Shown here piece after piece: positions 1-12,300 of a DNA stretch of 64,000 bases. Below the pieces are notes generated by a model. It had not been told where the DNA came from. It made no database searches and saw only the letters and a list, made by a program, of their open reading frames with translations. Both the position numbers and the translations under genes were made by a program. The number at the start of each line of letters is the position of its first letter. The first letter of the stretch is position 1. The DNA comes from Sordariomycetes sp. S80-01Y (taxonomy: Eukaryota; Ascomycota; Sordariomycetes), in NCBI GenBank assembly GCA_037042185.1, contig JAXQJY010000032.1, positions 496,001-560,000 on the forward strand, written 5' to 3'.

Positions 1-1195
1 CAAAGATGGATGAGACGAAAGGCGCTGTTCGGTGTTGGAGTTCCCAGTAGGTTGTGACGTTTGCGGGCTGGGGTTGGCGAATGGATGGCGGTTAAAGGTG
101 GATCACGGGCGCAGGCCGGGCGTGTGGCTGGTCACGGTGCCAGTGGGTTGGAGCCGACGCGCACCAGCCACATGGCTCACGTGTCTGTGGCTGATCCCCA
201 CGGAGGAGCTCACTCGGTGGGTGAGCTTGCAATTGTTGCCGCCGTGTTTCACCACCCATGCTTGCACAGATTGTCGTCTCAAAAATGGGAGGGGAACGAT
301 GCTGTGGGACTGACCTGGTGGACTGCTTTGAGTCAATTCGGTCGTAGGAGCGCAGGAACGGCCGCTGATTCATGGAGCAGGTCACGGACAGCCTGGAACA
401 TGCGCACCGAGCATCGTCGTTTGTAGACCGTGGACGTTGATGTCAGCGTTTGAACTCGCCCAGACAAAGCGTTCCATATTACTTCGTACCTAATGCCAGT
501 ACTAGCAGTGCTTAGTTACGAACTTACGTGGGCGAACCTCAGGCTCAAAATGTCGCTTTAGTCAGGGCTGCTCGAAGAAGACGACGCCCAACAGCCACCA
601 TTCTCTGTCCGTCAACTCCAACGGACGCCTCCAAGTCCCCGTGTCCCGAACACCGACACAAGGGGACCCCTCGATCGAATGTCTACGTTTCGTTCCATGC
701 ATATTTACACCCCAGGTCCGATTCGCTGCCTGCCCCCGCCTAGCTAGCTGCTCCCCCTAGGCCCCCCCGGCTCCGTCGTCCTGATCGGGGTCTGTTTCAA
801 CCTGCGACCGAATCGCTTCGCGCAGGGGTTGGGGTACAGCCACCCAGCAACTTATTTAACGAACTGGATGGCGCGTCCGGGAGAGGGCACCCTGTTGGCA
901 GCTCTGAACTGCCGCCTGGGCATGTTTGCTGCTGTCCTCACTGCGCGTTTCATCTATTTCGCACTTCGGGATGCGGACCGACGCCGGCAACCCCGGCACG
1001 GAGGGTGTGGCTCCTTGTGTCGATACATGAGCCCGGAGCGAAGCAGTATAGTACAGTAATACATGATCCCCATATGAGGACTTATAATTACTGCGAGGCC
1101 AATTTGCAACGACCGAGCACCTACTTATACACAGCTCCTTCTTCTGCCACTCACCAACGGGACCAGCACATCATCACCAAAAACAACCCGCCACC
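1..1195. other. Gene-free upstream region, with promoter of the GH131 gene at its right end
   Basis: No reading frame here looks like a real protein; the short open frames have unusual composition and overlap on both strands. The right end is the likely promoter and 5' UTR of the GH131 gene. It has TATA-like stretches near 1080 and 1128, followed by a C/A-rich leader running up to the start codon at 1196. Confidence 0.5.
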
Positions 1196-1954
1196 ATGAA
1201 GACCCCCATCCTCTTCTTCGCCGCCTCAACCACCGCCTCCCTCCTCTGGGACGGTCGCTTCAACGACCTTAGCTCCGCCGCCGACCTCGAGGAGTGGTCC
1301 TGGTCCAACCAGGTCGGGCCTTACCAGTGGTACATCCACGGCTCCGGCAGCGTCGGCGAGTACGTCGAGCTCTCCCCGGAGCACAAGAACCCCGACGACA
1401 ACGTCTCGGAGCAGGGCGCCAAGATCACCCTCACCGACACCGCCTACTGGAACGGCCAGAACATGCGCCGCACCGAGCTGATCCCCCAGACCACCGCCCC
1501 CATCGCCGACGGCAAGGTCTGGTACCACTTCTCCCTGCAGCGCAAGGCCGCCAACCCCCCCAGCGCCGCCAGGGAGCACCAGATCGCCTTCTTCGAGTCC
1601 CACTTCACCGAGCTCAAGTACGGCGGCTCGTCTGACGTCCTCGGCTGGTACGCCGGCGGCTCCGAGCGGTGGTCCACGCCCTGGGAGGCCGGCGTCTGGC
1701 ACAACGTGGCCTACGAGATCGACTTTGACGCCGGCACCGTGGGCTTCTGGCACTCCGAGGGCGCCGCGCCGCTCGAGCTGGTTGTCGAGCCCGTCAGCGC
1801 GAGCACCCAGAGCAACGGCCAGGACTGGCACGTGGGTGTTCTGGAGCTGCCCGTCAACGGCGAGGCGGACGAGACGGAGGACCTGTTCTGGAGCGGTGTC
1901 TACATCGAGGATGGCGAGATCACGACCGATGTCTCGGGCCCGCCTTCTGCGTAA
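1196..1954 (+). CDS. Secreted GH131 family beta-glucanase
   Basis: A single-exon gene for a 252 aa protein. A short hydrophobic leader of about 15 residues (MKTPILFFAASTTA) suggests secretion. The mature part matches fungal glycoside hydrolase family 131 throughout: LWDGRFND at the N-terminus, WSWSNQVGPYQWYIHG, the MRRTELIPQT block near residue 90, and REHQIAFFESHFTELKYG near residue 135. Characterised GH131 enzymes act on beta-1,3/1,4/1,6-glucans in plant or fungal cell walls, so this is probably an extracellular wall-degrading enzyme. It is the bare catalytic domain with no CBM1 or linker. The start has a near-ideal fungal context (CCGCCACCATG). Codons end almost always in C or G, more than in neighbouring genes, which suggests high expression. 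The family call is firm; the exact substrate is not visible. Confidence 0.9.
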   Translation: MKTPILFFAASTTASLLWDGRFNDLSSAADLEEWSWSNQVGPYQWYIHGSGSVGEYVELSPEHKNPDDNVSEQGAKITLTDTAYWNGQNMRRTELIPQTTAPIADGKVWYHFSLQRKAANPPSAAREHQIAFFESHFTELKYGGSSDVLGWYAGGSERWSTPWEAGVWHNVAYEIDFDAGTVGFWHSEGAAPLELVVEPVSASTQSNGQDWHVGVLELPVNGEADETEDLFWSGVYIEDGEITTDVSGPPSA

Positions 1955-2112
1955 ACAAAACAATCGAGGAACCCAAACTTGCCTTGTTTAAAGGTCGATG
2001 TATATTCTAGGAAGACTTAGTACATATAAATCCATTCCTGCCATCGCAACGATGCCCGGACAGCACTGAGACGTCTCCACATACCAACAGCTGCAACACG
2101 CTAGTAGATATT

Positions 2113-3481
2113 TCACGCCCTCAGATACTTACAAACAGGCTCTGCCCAGGTCGTGCTTCCCTTGTATACTCTCATACCAGGGGCGTTGCCGCTTCCCAAG
2201 CCCTCGATTGCGTCCGCCAGCTCATGGCCTACGCCATCCTCCTTGATCTCGCTGAGGGGGTACAAGTATGTCTTGAAGGAGAAGAGAATGGATCGCGTCT
2301 TTGGCAGGCGAGTGAGCGTCTGTAGCTCCATCCGGGCATAGCGCTTGGCAATGTCAGCAAGCTGTCTTGTCCTCTTCCCATCGCAGCAAGGGGCCCGGGT
2401 TTTATCTTACATCTGAGTCCTTGACTGCGTCCTCCGAGGAGTTTACGTGGTCGTCTTCTCGTGTTGGGTGGGGCTTGGGCGTGAATAGTGTTGGATACGT
2501 CTGAACTGTCCACTACCCACCATGTTAGTACTCATGTCACGAACATCTTCTCCGAGACAGGATGGTCGCTACACACGTTCATTCTCTTGACGCTTTTGCC
2601 AACCTCTAGTTTGCTGAAGAACCTCTCCATGCTGCTGCCGATTTTCTCATAGCTGGGCACCGGCCCGTGGACCTCCCTCAGCAGGATACCCAACTTCTCG
2701 GAAGGGTCAAACCCTGCTGGGAAACAGCAGACAAAGGCCGACGTGAAGTGGCCATCCGGCGTCTCGTGCAGCAGGAACATGTCGTCTTCGACCGTCTCGC
2801 CTAGGATGCGGAGGGCGGCGTCGAGATCGCCGGAGGGGCATTGCGCCGATTTAGGGGGCGTTGTTGGTATTTCGAGTCCGGTGACTGCGTTGAGAAGCGT
2901 GGACTTGTCGGGAGACAGGTGGAAGATGGTCGGGTAGCGGGTTGGGAGATACGCGCCCACGAGGTATTCGTATATTTCCCGCACAGCGGCTTCGCCGCTA
3001 GGTATGCATCCGTAAACAACGCGGCCTTGCTCTTCGATGATGGCTCGTCTCATCTCAACGCGGTCCTTGTAGTTCTTGTCGATGATGATGAGGTCGGATG
3101 GGGTGTCCGATCTAAGCCCTGAGAGCATCAGCCATGCCGCCATGCGTGAAATCGACCGAGAACCTACCCATTGTGATGTGATATGGCGCTTTCCACGGGC
3201 GCAATTTACGTGGTTCTGTTGACTTCCAGTCGAAGTTGACGAGAGGCTCGATTGTCATGTCTGGCTCATCCGGCTTTCTCTTTTCAGTGTCCATCGGCGT
3301 CTGGTTTCTGCGTTGCTTCCGAACTTTGAGCTTCGGGGAGATGAGCCACTGTAGTTGCAAATCATATTTGGGGACTCACCATTGAAGTTCCAAGAACCAC
3401 CATGCAAAGAATTGCGAACCCCAGAGTAGCGTGGGACATGCCCCTGACCACCCGGGTGAGGTCACTAATGATACTATGCAT
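2113..3481 (-). CDS. DUF3445 / haem-dependent oxidative N-demethylase-like protein
   Basis: Five exons join in one frame (385 aa): 3380-3481, 3168-3348, 2577-3118, 2411-2512 and 2113-2343. The first exon codes for a hydrophobic segment (about residues 18-34), a likely N-terminal membrane anchor. The rest matches DUF3445 (HODM alpha-subunit-like) proteins. Visible blocks are YHITMG joined to LRS (about residue 93), the acidic DKNYKDRVEMRR block, RYPTIFHL, the FLLHETPDGHFTSAFVCCFP core, VHGPVPSYEKI, and KRMN joined to W at the third intron. QTLTRLPKT and the YLYPL segment follow in the last exon. The family's founding member oxidatively demethylates amines using haem; fungal members are mostly uncharacterised. 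The first intron would be only 31 bp, so an alternative start at 3360 is possible. Exons 2-5 are well supported. Confidence 0.78.
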
Positions 3482-3950
3482 CGTGATACTTTCAAACACT
3501 GCAATGAGCAGGCTTCACCAGCCAGCAGAGCGATTTCTGCAAGAAGTATCCCAAGAATATATACTCACTGAGGCTAGTGAGAGCTGAGGTCGGTAAGCGG
3601 TTGCATGCGCTTCGTGTTATCGTTTCCCCTCATTGATCGCCGATAACGTCGTCTCCAACGGCATTCATCCCACCATAAGCCATGATAAGGGGTGCCACTC
3701 ACAGACTGGGTCCGCATTAGATTAGCGTCTTGGGCGTGTGCTCTCAATCCGATATCCTAAATAGGTTGGATGTTGACATTGGACACGGGGCGACGGTGGG
3801 AGAACATATCGTCCACACCTGCCGCTGCAATGCCCTCACTTTGATGACGAAGATGAGAGTTAGGGCATTTGTGAAGAGAGAAAGCAAAATCGAGCCTTGT
3901 TCCAGTTCCATGCCTGCCAAACGCCTAGTATGCACAATTCCCGTAACGCC
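3482..3950. other. Intergenic region upstream of the DUF3445 gene
   Basis: No supported gene. This is the likely promoter of the minus-strand DUF3445 gene and the 3' flank of the minus-strand GT31-like gene. A 74-codon plus-strand frame and a 63-codon minus-strand frame overlap here, and neither resembles a protein. Confidence 0.5.
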
Positions 3951-5549
3951 CTAGTCCCACCACAGTTCCAGCACCTCATCCTTGCTGTTCAGCTTTCCAC
4001 GATGCACGTAAACCTGCCGGAGGCTCTTCCCTATCTTCTCCGCATCCACCAAGTAGAAGCTCTTCTTTTTCCTAGCATCCGTCTTGGCCCTCAACGGGCC
4101 GTAGCTCCAATCGAACAGTTGTTGGTACTCGAACGTTGCCTCGGTGCGATCCAAATCGTCGTGGTCGATACCACGGCTATACACGGCCACGCTGTATCCG
4201 TTCGCCAAAACCGTGTCCTCGCCGAAGCGCCATCTTTGTAGGAAGCAACCGCCACAAAAGTCGGCGGCTTTGGCCATGTGGTCAACGGGAGCATGATGCC
4301 ACGTTTTCCAATGGTGCAGGCTCAAGGGGTAACGCCCAGATTCGTAGAAGCCAGATGGGTCACCTATTATATCTAGCTGGTTGAGGCCGGGGATGAGCGT
4401 GAGGCGAGAGTCGGTCTCGGAATAGATGCAGTTCTTGAGAAGAGCGTCGCCTTGCTGCGTGTTGCTCTGGCGAAGGCATTTCTCGATGTTCTGTTCCAAC
4501 TGCCTGACCAAAGGCAAGCTGAGGAACGCCCCTGCTCCGCCGTATGCCATCAACCCGTGTTGTTGTATGGCGTCCATGCTGTCGGAAAGACCGCCCATGT
4601 AGGCCGGGACCGTGTGGTCCTGGTTCAAAAGGACCTCGGAGAGCGGGTAGAGGGAGGGAAAGAATGTGTCGTCGTCGATGATCCCCACCCACTTCGTTTC
4701 GGAGGTCGAGTGTCGGAGGAGATCGCGGATGACCGTGAAGTGCTGCTCGTTGACGCCGAGGTTCGTGTACTGGGGTCTGGCAATGCTCAAGTCCACACCG
4801 TGATCGTTGAAGAAGGCCAGCAAGCGTCCAAAGTCGGCTTCGTGCTCGTCGGCATCCACAATCACGGCGACCAAACGAGCGCCCGTGTTGGAAAGCCAAT
4901 GGGACAGCTGCGGTACCGAATCCACCAGCCTCGCAAAGCTCGTCGCAACTCCGAACAGGAGCTCCGGATACCGGCGGACGGGGAAGGGAGGCGGGACGTC
5001 GAGTTCTATCGGATCACATGGCATCTCCTGCCATTGGTTGCATTGGTCGTCCAGGTTGAGAGCTTGCCACTGCCCAAAGATGGAGGCGGGCACATCCGTC
5101 ACCTCGCTCCTGTCGACATCTGCGGACCTGTTGGTGCGGATGCATTGTCGGTGAAAGATGATACCCTTTGTAAGGTCGTACCGGGCCTTTTGAAGATACT
5201 TAACGTCGAGCGGGCACCGCGAGACTCCCTGGCTGAGGCCGGTAGTGACGGCCTTGTTGACAGACTCGAGAGTTGATTCGCGGCCCAGGTAGTTGATCTG
5301 AGGCGACCTGGACTCACGAACTGCGAAGATGAAGATGATGCACAGAGCGGCAAAGGCGACAGTGAGGATCTTGCGGGGCGGCCCGGCAGACCATCGCGAG
5401 GAGAGCCTCATGACATAGCCTCGAGGGTCGGGTAGAGTTGGAGACGAGGCAGAGCTCCAAAAGTATGATACGAGTGCAGTAGGAGGAGTCGAAGTGAAGG
5501 AGAGAGAAGGAATGACGATGACGCTGACGGCGAGGTCGAGGGCGGCCAC
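3951..5549 (-). CDS. GT31-like (Fringe/DUF604-type) Golgi glycosyltransferase
   Basis: A single exon of up to 532 aa; an internal ATG at 5411 (MRLSSRWSAG) gives 486 aa. From that start the layout is a short basic cytoplasmic tail, one membrane helix (ILTVAFAALCIIFIFAV), a stem and a lumenal catalytic domain, i.e. a type II Golgi protein. The catalytic domain carries WVGIIDDDTFFPS, the DxD-type nucleotide-sugar/metal motif. It also has the GGAGAFLSLPLV block, a FCGGCFLQRWRFGEDT segment and conserved cysteines typical of fungal Fringe-like GT31/DUF604 proteins. It probably transfers a hexose to a glycoprotein or glycolipid; the substrate cannot be read from sequence. The first 46 residues of the long form look atypical and may be 5' leader, so the 5411 start is preferred. 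Confidence 0.82.
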   Translation of the reverse strand: MAALDLAVSVIVIPSLSFTSTPPTALVSYFWSSASSPTLPDPRGYVMRLSSRWSAGPPRKILTVAFAALCIIFIFAVRESRSPQINYLGRESTLESVNKAVTTGLSQGVSRCPLDVKYLQKARYDLTKGIIFHRQCIRTNRSADVDRSEVTDVPASIFGQWQALNLDDQCNQWQEMPCDPIELDVPPPFPVRRYPELLFGVATSFARLVDSVPQLSHWLSNTGARLVAVIVDADEHEADFGRLLAFFNDHGVDLSIARPQYTNLGVNEQHFTVIRDLLRHSTSETKWVGIIDDDTFFPSLYPLSEVLLNQDHTVPAYMGGLSDSMDAIQQHGLMAYGGAGAFLSLPLVRQLEQNIEKCLRQSNTQQGDALLKNCIYSETDSRLTLIPGLNQLDIIGDPSGFYESGRYPLSLHHWKTWHHAPVDHMAKAADFCGGCFLQRWRFGEDTVLANGYSVAVYSRGIDHDDLDRTEATFEYQQLFDWSYGPLRAKTDARKKKSFYLVDAEKIGKSLRQVYVHRGKLNSKDEVLELWWD

Positions 5550-6989
5550 TCAAAGCCCAGTCGAGAAAGGAGAGAAAGGAGAGAAACAGAGGGAACGTAT
5601 TTGAAAGATGGTGTTCATTGGAGATGCGGTGGGAGGTGGTACGAGGAGCTGGAGCTGGAGCCGAGGCGAAGGAGAGGTGAGGAGAGGTGAGGCAGACGAT
5701 GGGAGTGAGTTTGACGGGTGGGATGGCAAGTGGGAGTTGGACTCGGAGTCGTCGTCAACCTACAGGTACTGAGCCTCAGGCCGGAGTGTGGCCGATGATC
5801 TCATCGCACGGGGGTGAAACCGAAGTGAAGGGGAAAACGGAGAGGAAATGGGAAAGCGCGACCGAGGATGTGGATGGTGCGGCTGCCAGAAATGCTGTTT
5901 GGACCAGGACAAGCTTTACGCAAGCTTTGGGGGCTCCATCGCAATGTCGATCAACGGCGAAGATCCAATCTCGACATCCCTTTGGCTCCATCAGGGAGCC
6001 AAGTGAGGTGAATCACGTCGAGAATGGCAATGGGAAGGGCTGCTGTCGACTGTCTCAGTCGCCAGAGGCAGCCGCATTTCTCGAGGCCACGACGATGCTG
6101 CTGACGCCGTCCGCATTCCACCGCTGTGGTGCGAGGGAATGCTTGAGCCAGCGCCGATGCCAGCATCCTGTGCCTGCACTTGCATGACGGTATGAGGCCC
6201 GGCAACGTCTGTGCCGCGTCACGCTACGTGCCGCAGCCGTCGTCGCCTATCACGTTTAGCATTTCTTCTCCTTGCGGTAATACCGGGCAGCCGGTGCTGG
6301 TGCTGGCACTGGTGCGGGTGCGGGTACGGCCTCCAGGACAGGTTCAACTGCTCCTCCAACAGCGAGTCCTCAACCTCTGATACAGCGAGGGACGTTGCTA
6401 AGGGAGATGCCTATTGGTTGTCAGTCCTGTCCACCCTCCTGCCGCTGTCCTGAGACAGCTCTGGGTGGAAGCGTGGCTGTGCTGCGACACGCGGCAACTC
6501 CCAGGAGCAGCCCACCACCAATACTCGTACGCACCCGCACCTCCAACGTGAAACAGGAATTCGCGATCGTCGTCGACATCCCTGATGACATAATCTCCTG
6601 TCAACGGCTCGACGGCCTTCCCAGGATCCACACTCACTGCTCCACCACCGGACCACCGCATCACGATCAGCACCATCACCTCATCGCCCCTGAATCAACT
6701 TCAATCCCCTCCAACGGCACTGGGGAGCTGCAATATAGACAGGAACGTCTTGCTTCTTCACCCGTTGACACTCGTTGAGGGTCTCGTGCTCCGTTCGCGA
6801 CGTTGCACCGCTTTGCCGAGTCAGAGCAAACATGTGCTAGTCTAGAGTCTCCATCAACGCCAAGGTACCCTACACTACTTGTATCTGTAGTAGTCTCCAA
6901 ACAATGATACACCAAGCCGATCTGTAGCCTTTACACACTTTCCTCAATGGAATATCCCACGAGTCTGAACGCCAGACCAACCGCACTGC
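5550..6989. other. Gene-poor interval with purine-rich low complexity
   Basis: About 1.4 kb between two minus-strand genes. The left end is purine-rich (repeated GGAGCTGGAGC and GGAGAGGTGAG units at 5640-5700) and is probably leader or promoter of the GT31-like gene. Open frames of 60-166 codons occur on both strands but overlap and have odd composition. A minus-strand frame at 6398-6679 is mildly protein-like at its start, without a recognisable family or splice partner. No gene is called. Confidence 0.4.
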
Positions 6990-8771
6990 TCAACCTTCCA
7001 GCCCGTCTTCCCTCCAGCGCCTGCTACAACTCTTCTTTTTCTTTTTCCTGGGTGGCAGCCCCTCAAAGGTTTCAGCACCCTCTTTTTGCTTCTCCTCCGA
7101 ACAGTCTCCACCTACGCCTAGAACCCTTTTTCGCTTCAGTTTCTTTTCCTCTTTGACTTGGACATCATGTCCTCCCGTGCGGCTCGAACCGGGGATCTCA
7201 TCTATGTACCTGGACACCTCCACTCGTACATGCGCTTCCACTTGACCTGCCTCGGTGGCCAGCCTGTTGACAAGCGTCGTTGCCACGTCTTCAAGCCCCG
7301 ATACCAACCCTCCCACGGCGACAGATACGGCGACTTGGCAGTTGCGGAATGTGTTAAACATATCGTCAACAGCTGCCACCATGTGGGCGGTGTGTTGGCG
7401 CATGCCGGCGCCCTCTTCCTCCACGAGCGCGAGACGTCGTTCCAGGTCTTGCACCCGATTTTGTAGAGAAGCTTCCTGCCGGACGCCAGCTGACATTTTG
7501 AACTTCGATCGCTCACCAGGTTCCACCATCCGCTTCGACAAAGATCTTTGAGCTTCCGAAAGCGTATCCTTCACTGTTTCGACTTGTTCCAAAGCTCCTC
7601 GCGCCTTGTTATATCCAACAACGATGTCGGATATGGCGCCAAAGACGCCGCCTGTTGCGCCCGCAGCTGTGTCCTCGACTGATGCGGACGATCCGCTCGA
7701 CAGCTGCCTTTGAAGTGAAGGCGGGGATGGATCTGGGCTCTTTTTCGTGACGTCTTCAGTTGATTCTATAGAGGGCTCCGTGGATCTCTCCTTCTTGGAT
7801 GGTTTCTTTTTTGGTCGCGGCATCGTCTCTCTGGACGATGCGCCCGGGACCGGAAAAGGATCACGCTTTGTGCCCCGTCTCGCCTGCGTATCAATACGAG
7901 GACCAGATTCAGGCTGACTCCCACCTATGGGTTGAAGTGAAGTGCCGTTCCGAGGGCGCAGTGTCATAGTCGCAGGTGGGGACGTGTGAGAGGCATCTTT
8001 TGAGATCAAAAGACCCTCGACGCCCTTATCGTCGATCGAACTGCTGAGCAGGTCATTCAAATGGTTGTCCCGAATGGTGTACCAGCTGGCTCGCCGATAC
8101 AGTGTTTTCACTGGCAGTATCAAAGGGGTGGTACTGCGAGGGCTTGCTGTCAGGTAAGTCCAGCGGTCGACGAGCCGCAGCAGAAGCCCACATTGATCCG
8201 AGCAGCCTCTTGGATGCTTCTCCCCGTATTCCAAAACCCATCGTTCTCGCAACGCTTGGTAGTACTCTGCGATATGCTTGGTGTCGTTGATGTTGGCGTT
8301 GTTGACGCTAGTGACATCGACCAGACCTCAGTCGTGGCATGCCTCCACCTAGAAGTGCGCGCCATCGAAAGCGTCATGGTAAAAGATGAGCATCCGAAAC
8401 AGAACCGTCAAGTTGATGATCGCTACATCAGCGTCCGCGGTCTCAGATCTGTCCCGACAGAAACTGCGCTGACATAGGACATCCTGCATTGTCGCGGCAC
8501 GTAGTGCCTTTCTTTCCTCGAAGACGTTGACCGCGAGAAAGCCCAGAGGTATCAAAGCTGACGACGCCTCGTAAGGCTCGTAGACTCTCTGGCGGGTCCA
8601 CCCAGGGGATGAGGGTATGTTCCTTTGACGTCCAGGTAGCGACGATGCTGGCGAGGATTGGGCGTTGGCAGACCGCTGAGAATCTTGAGCATTCTTTGCT
8701 TTGTCTGGCCAGTTAGCAGCCCGGTCACGCCGCGGCAGCTGAGCTCGTTTACTACTCCGTGGCCCCTCCAT
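6990..8771 (-). CDS. Unrecognised basic, coiled-coil fungal protein (multi-exon)
   Basis: Two coding blocks on the minus strand probably form one gene. The 5' block runs from an ATG at 8771 to about 8350 and is basic at its N-terminus. The 3' block runs from about 8330 to the stop at 6990. The intron joining them lies between about 8300 and 8480, but several donor/acceptor pairs fit, so the junction is unresolved. The 3' block holds a Ser/Pro/Lys-rich disordered region, a small glycine/alanine-rich stretch (GATGGVFGAISDIVVGYN), a helical coiled-coil region (LQNRVQDLERRLALVEEE) and a very basic C-terminus (PPRKKKKKS), which could be a nuclear localisation signal. No family is recognised. It could be a lineage-specific nuclear or cytoskeletal protein. 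Confidence 0.42.
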
Positions 8772-9325
8772 CTGGCGGCGCTGGATGGAGAGGAACGTCG
8801 TGGTTGTGCTTCTCTTAGGAAATCCGCCAAAATTTCTCCAGTATAGCCTTAGCCAGACGAAGGGCGCGCTGCGGGCTGTTGGTGCAGCGAAAGGGAGAGT
8901 CGGCACACTGCGAGTGGAAAACAAAGCTGGGATGGCGTTTGCAATCTCAAAGCAACCAGGTCGGTCAGGGCTTGGATGGGGTCACTGCCTAGGTAGTACT
9001 GCCAGTAGTGCTATGGGTATTTGCCGCTCATATGCGCCACGAGTGGTCGCCAGCGCCACCTGTTCAGTGATTGCAAACAGTGAACTGACTGTAACCTCCA
9101 TAAGGCCCCTCAAGCTGAAGTCGGCAGCTACTATGCGCACATGCCTAACGCATATTAGTGCCCCACTGGAGTTAGTGAGCATATATACCCAATAGTCACG
9201 GCTGATCGTGATCTGCCTCGCAGCATCCATACGTCAGGGTAATTCAAGTGTGATGAGTGCCGCCAAGAAAGCACTATATATCTCATTTCTTTTGTTTCTC
9301 GCTGAGAGGGAGACGGCACACCGAT

Positions 9326-12300
9326 CTATTCCCAAGTGACCTGCCCCCAGCCATCTATGTTTTCCCTTATGTTCGCCACCAACCCCGGTACGATGTCCTC
9401 GTACACCGGGTCTCTAATCTCGTCCTTTTCATCAAACACCCAGTTCGTAAACCTCTTTTGGAAATCTCCGCTGCTCTTCAGCGACCCCTTCAAGTGTGCT
9501 ATCCATCCCTTGCCGTCCTGGAGCGCGGCATCTGCGCTCTGGTGCAGACTCTTCAGGGCAGCCACCACGTCCTTCGGTAGACCGCTCTGTCCTGAGCGAT
9601 CGCGTTCTTTGTTGAGGGAGTTGACGTTGAGAATCCACTGAACAGCCATGGATACGGCGATAGCAGTGTCGCGGTAGACGCCGATCTGGTGCATCGAGTT
9701 TAGCGTCTGCACGATCTCCTCCACAGAGGCACCTCCTGTGAAGGGGACGAGAAGACGCATAGTCTCCAGCCCCAGCTTGGTAGCCTCTATGATCTGCTTC
9801 AAGGCGTCTTCGCTCGCGCTGGATCGGGTGTTGCCGGAGCAGAGCGGGATGAGGGCGCTCAGCGAACTGATCATGTCGAAGTAAACGCCCTCCGCAGGCG
9901 TGAGATCCGAATCGGTCCCGGAGAGGAACCGCCCAAACGATGTGCTGATGCGACTGAGGGTTTCCACGACAAAAGTGTGGTCGGATGCTGAACCGGCAAG
10001 GGGGACTTTGTAGCCGTGCGGAGGCTTGTACGAGAGAACGTCGTGGAAGGCTTCTGCGAGTAGGGACAGGTGCGCTCGTCGGTTCTGGCCAGTTAGCTAC
10101 CTATTTTTGAGGACGATTGGGTGAGAGTAGCATACTGTTGGTGCTGGACCAAGTCGAAGACGAGCGTACAGCGGAGTCGATGCTGCGCTGTCCCATGCAG
10201 GGAATGAACCGTAGTCTACGACCTCCTTGAGGATGGTTTCATCAAGGATTTCAGCTATGCAAAAGTCAGTCTGGGGTCGAACAAGATAAGGGGTGAAGCT
10301 GTACTGAATCTCGGCTCAGAGAAGAGCTCCCAGGTCGGCGCCCCTAGAAGGCGCTCAGACCTCGTCTCTTCAACCAAGCTCAGAGCCCTCGTGACGCCAT
10401 ATCTCAAGTCCATAATGTATTTCGGAATTGAGAGCACGGAGCCGTAGCTCTCCGATTCGAAAGCGTCCACCAGCCTTCTAGGCATCCTCAGCTTTAGCGA
10501 GTAGCTGAAGTGGCCGGAAAGCGTGTCCATGACCTGCCATCCCCAGTTGTCAGATGGCGAAATCAGCGCAGGCGCCACCGTCGAGAGCCGATCGTAGAAG
10601 AGCGGACCGAGAGAGTCGACAATCGTCCTTTTTACGGCGAGCTCGTGCCATAATTGCCTTGATCTTGTCGACGAGCCTAACAGAAGGTGTAGTTGAACCA
10701 GGACAAGAAGTAGCTGGCTGTTTTTGGGCGAAAAGGAGAGCTGATATTCAAGAAGTAGAACAGCGTGGTAGAGGTGCTTCAGTGCTGAAGCCGGGAGTGC
10801 GGTGAGCGATGAACTAGCGTCGGGGCCCGCGAGCTTGATGCTGCAGAACCCTATCAGAAGAGTGAGCTCAGGTGGTATCTGGGGGTCTGCCGTAAGCTTA
10901 TCAGGACTTTCCAAGGCAATCTTCTTGTACAGCTGAAGCCCAAGATTCCAGAGTGCCGTGTAACAGGCTGCGCACTCTCGGTGTTCAGTTTCAGCACCAC
11001 AGATTGAGCACTTGCATGCGGTCGTCTCTCCCTTCGCTGCGTCGTACATGATTGGACATGATGTGGCGAAGTATTGTGTCTTCAATGTCAGGAGTTGCGC
11101 TTGCCAAGACGCATTTGGGCTGTCATAGCTGCCACTTAGGTTTGGTAGCAAAGTGTATGCTAGGTATTTCAACCCCGAACGATCGAGCCTCTGTGCAAAC
11201 CCTTGAATGTCCTCGAAGCAGGCAGGACTGGTTGCTTGATCCTTGATATACTGAGCGAGCTCCTTCATACGCACCGAGGAGGGCTGGTCATCAGTGGCAT
11301 CTCCACTTTCGTCAGTTGACAGCTCGAAAGCTGCCGAGACGCGGGCCAAAAGAAGATTTCTTCGGTAGATCGGTCGAATGTCGGGTGACTTGATGAGTTT
11401 GAGAAGGAGGCCCCGGACAGCGCTGGCCGCACTGTGTGTGTAAGCTTGGGGCAACAGAGAAAATTCACTGAGGCATACCTATCGTCGATCCCAGTCAAGT
11501 GACTAGCTGCCACGATGAACTGTTGCCAGACGTTGTAGTCCGAAGCGAGCAGGCTGGGTCGCTGCTGCTCATCATCTGCGGACAAACACTCCTTGCACAG
11601 GTCAAAGAGGGCCTTCCAGCTTTTCTCCCGTCGATAACGCTCAATCACCCGCATGAACAGCTCCTTACGGCCCTGATGGAACAGACACTGCGGACTGTAC
11701 AAGGGGCTAGATGTGAGTTTCTCGTAGTCTGCCGCCGAACCGTGCGTTTCGACAATGTCGTAGAGCAAGAGTATCTCTTCCTCCTTTTGGACGGCCCTGG
11801 CTGGTGCACTTGACTTGTCATGCGCCTGTTCCGAGGCCTGAGCCGCGCGCTCAATTTGCTTGAAAGCAAGCGTTCCATAGAGCTTCTTCTTGTCTGGGGC
11901 GGCTTGAGGGCTTGTCTGCGGATGTCAGCGCATTCGATGAATTCCAAACAGAAAAGGGAGCTCACAGAAAGAAGGTGCGTGATGGCAATGTTCCAGAACA
12001 AGAAATGTCTTTCCTGCGGGAAGGATCTGTCGAGAACCGCTGCGATCTGCTGTGCGCTGTTGAGGTCCCAGTGTATCAGGCATGACTCCAGGCACCTTGA
12101 CGCAGCATGCATGTCCTTGGGGTTGGCCTTGACTGCCCTCACTCTTAACGGTCCGAGAGTATCTAAAAAGTCGTCTTCCTCCGTCAGGTCCATAGTCGCC
12201 CACTCGAGTAAGTCCAGCGCGTCGACATCTTTGATGACAGTACCGTCCTCGACGTATTTCGATACAGCCGCCACGGCCGCAAACTTGACGCTCGGATCAT

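Noticed and set aside
1226-1963. 245-codon open frame antisense to the GH131 gene
   Set aside because: It is a codon-bias shadow: the sense gene uses C/G-ending codons, which leaves the opposite strand open. The translation is Val/Gly/Leu/Asp-biased without domains.
4452-5276. 274-codon plus-strand frame inside the GT31-like gene
   Set aside because: Antisense shadow of a clear glycosyltransferase; the composition is not protein-like.
7165-7205. tRNA-like box B sequence (GGTTCGAGCC on the minus strand)
   Set aside because: The flanking bases do not form a T-arm stem, there is no box A at the right distance, and the bases are codons of the coiled-coil protein.
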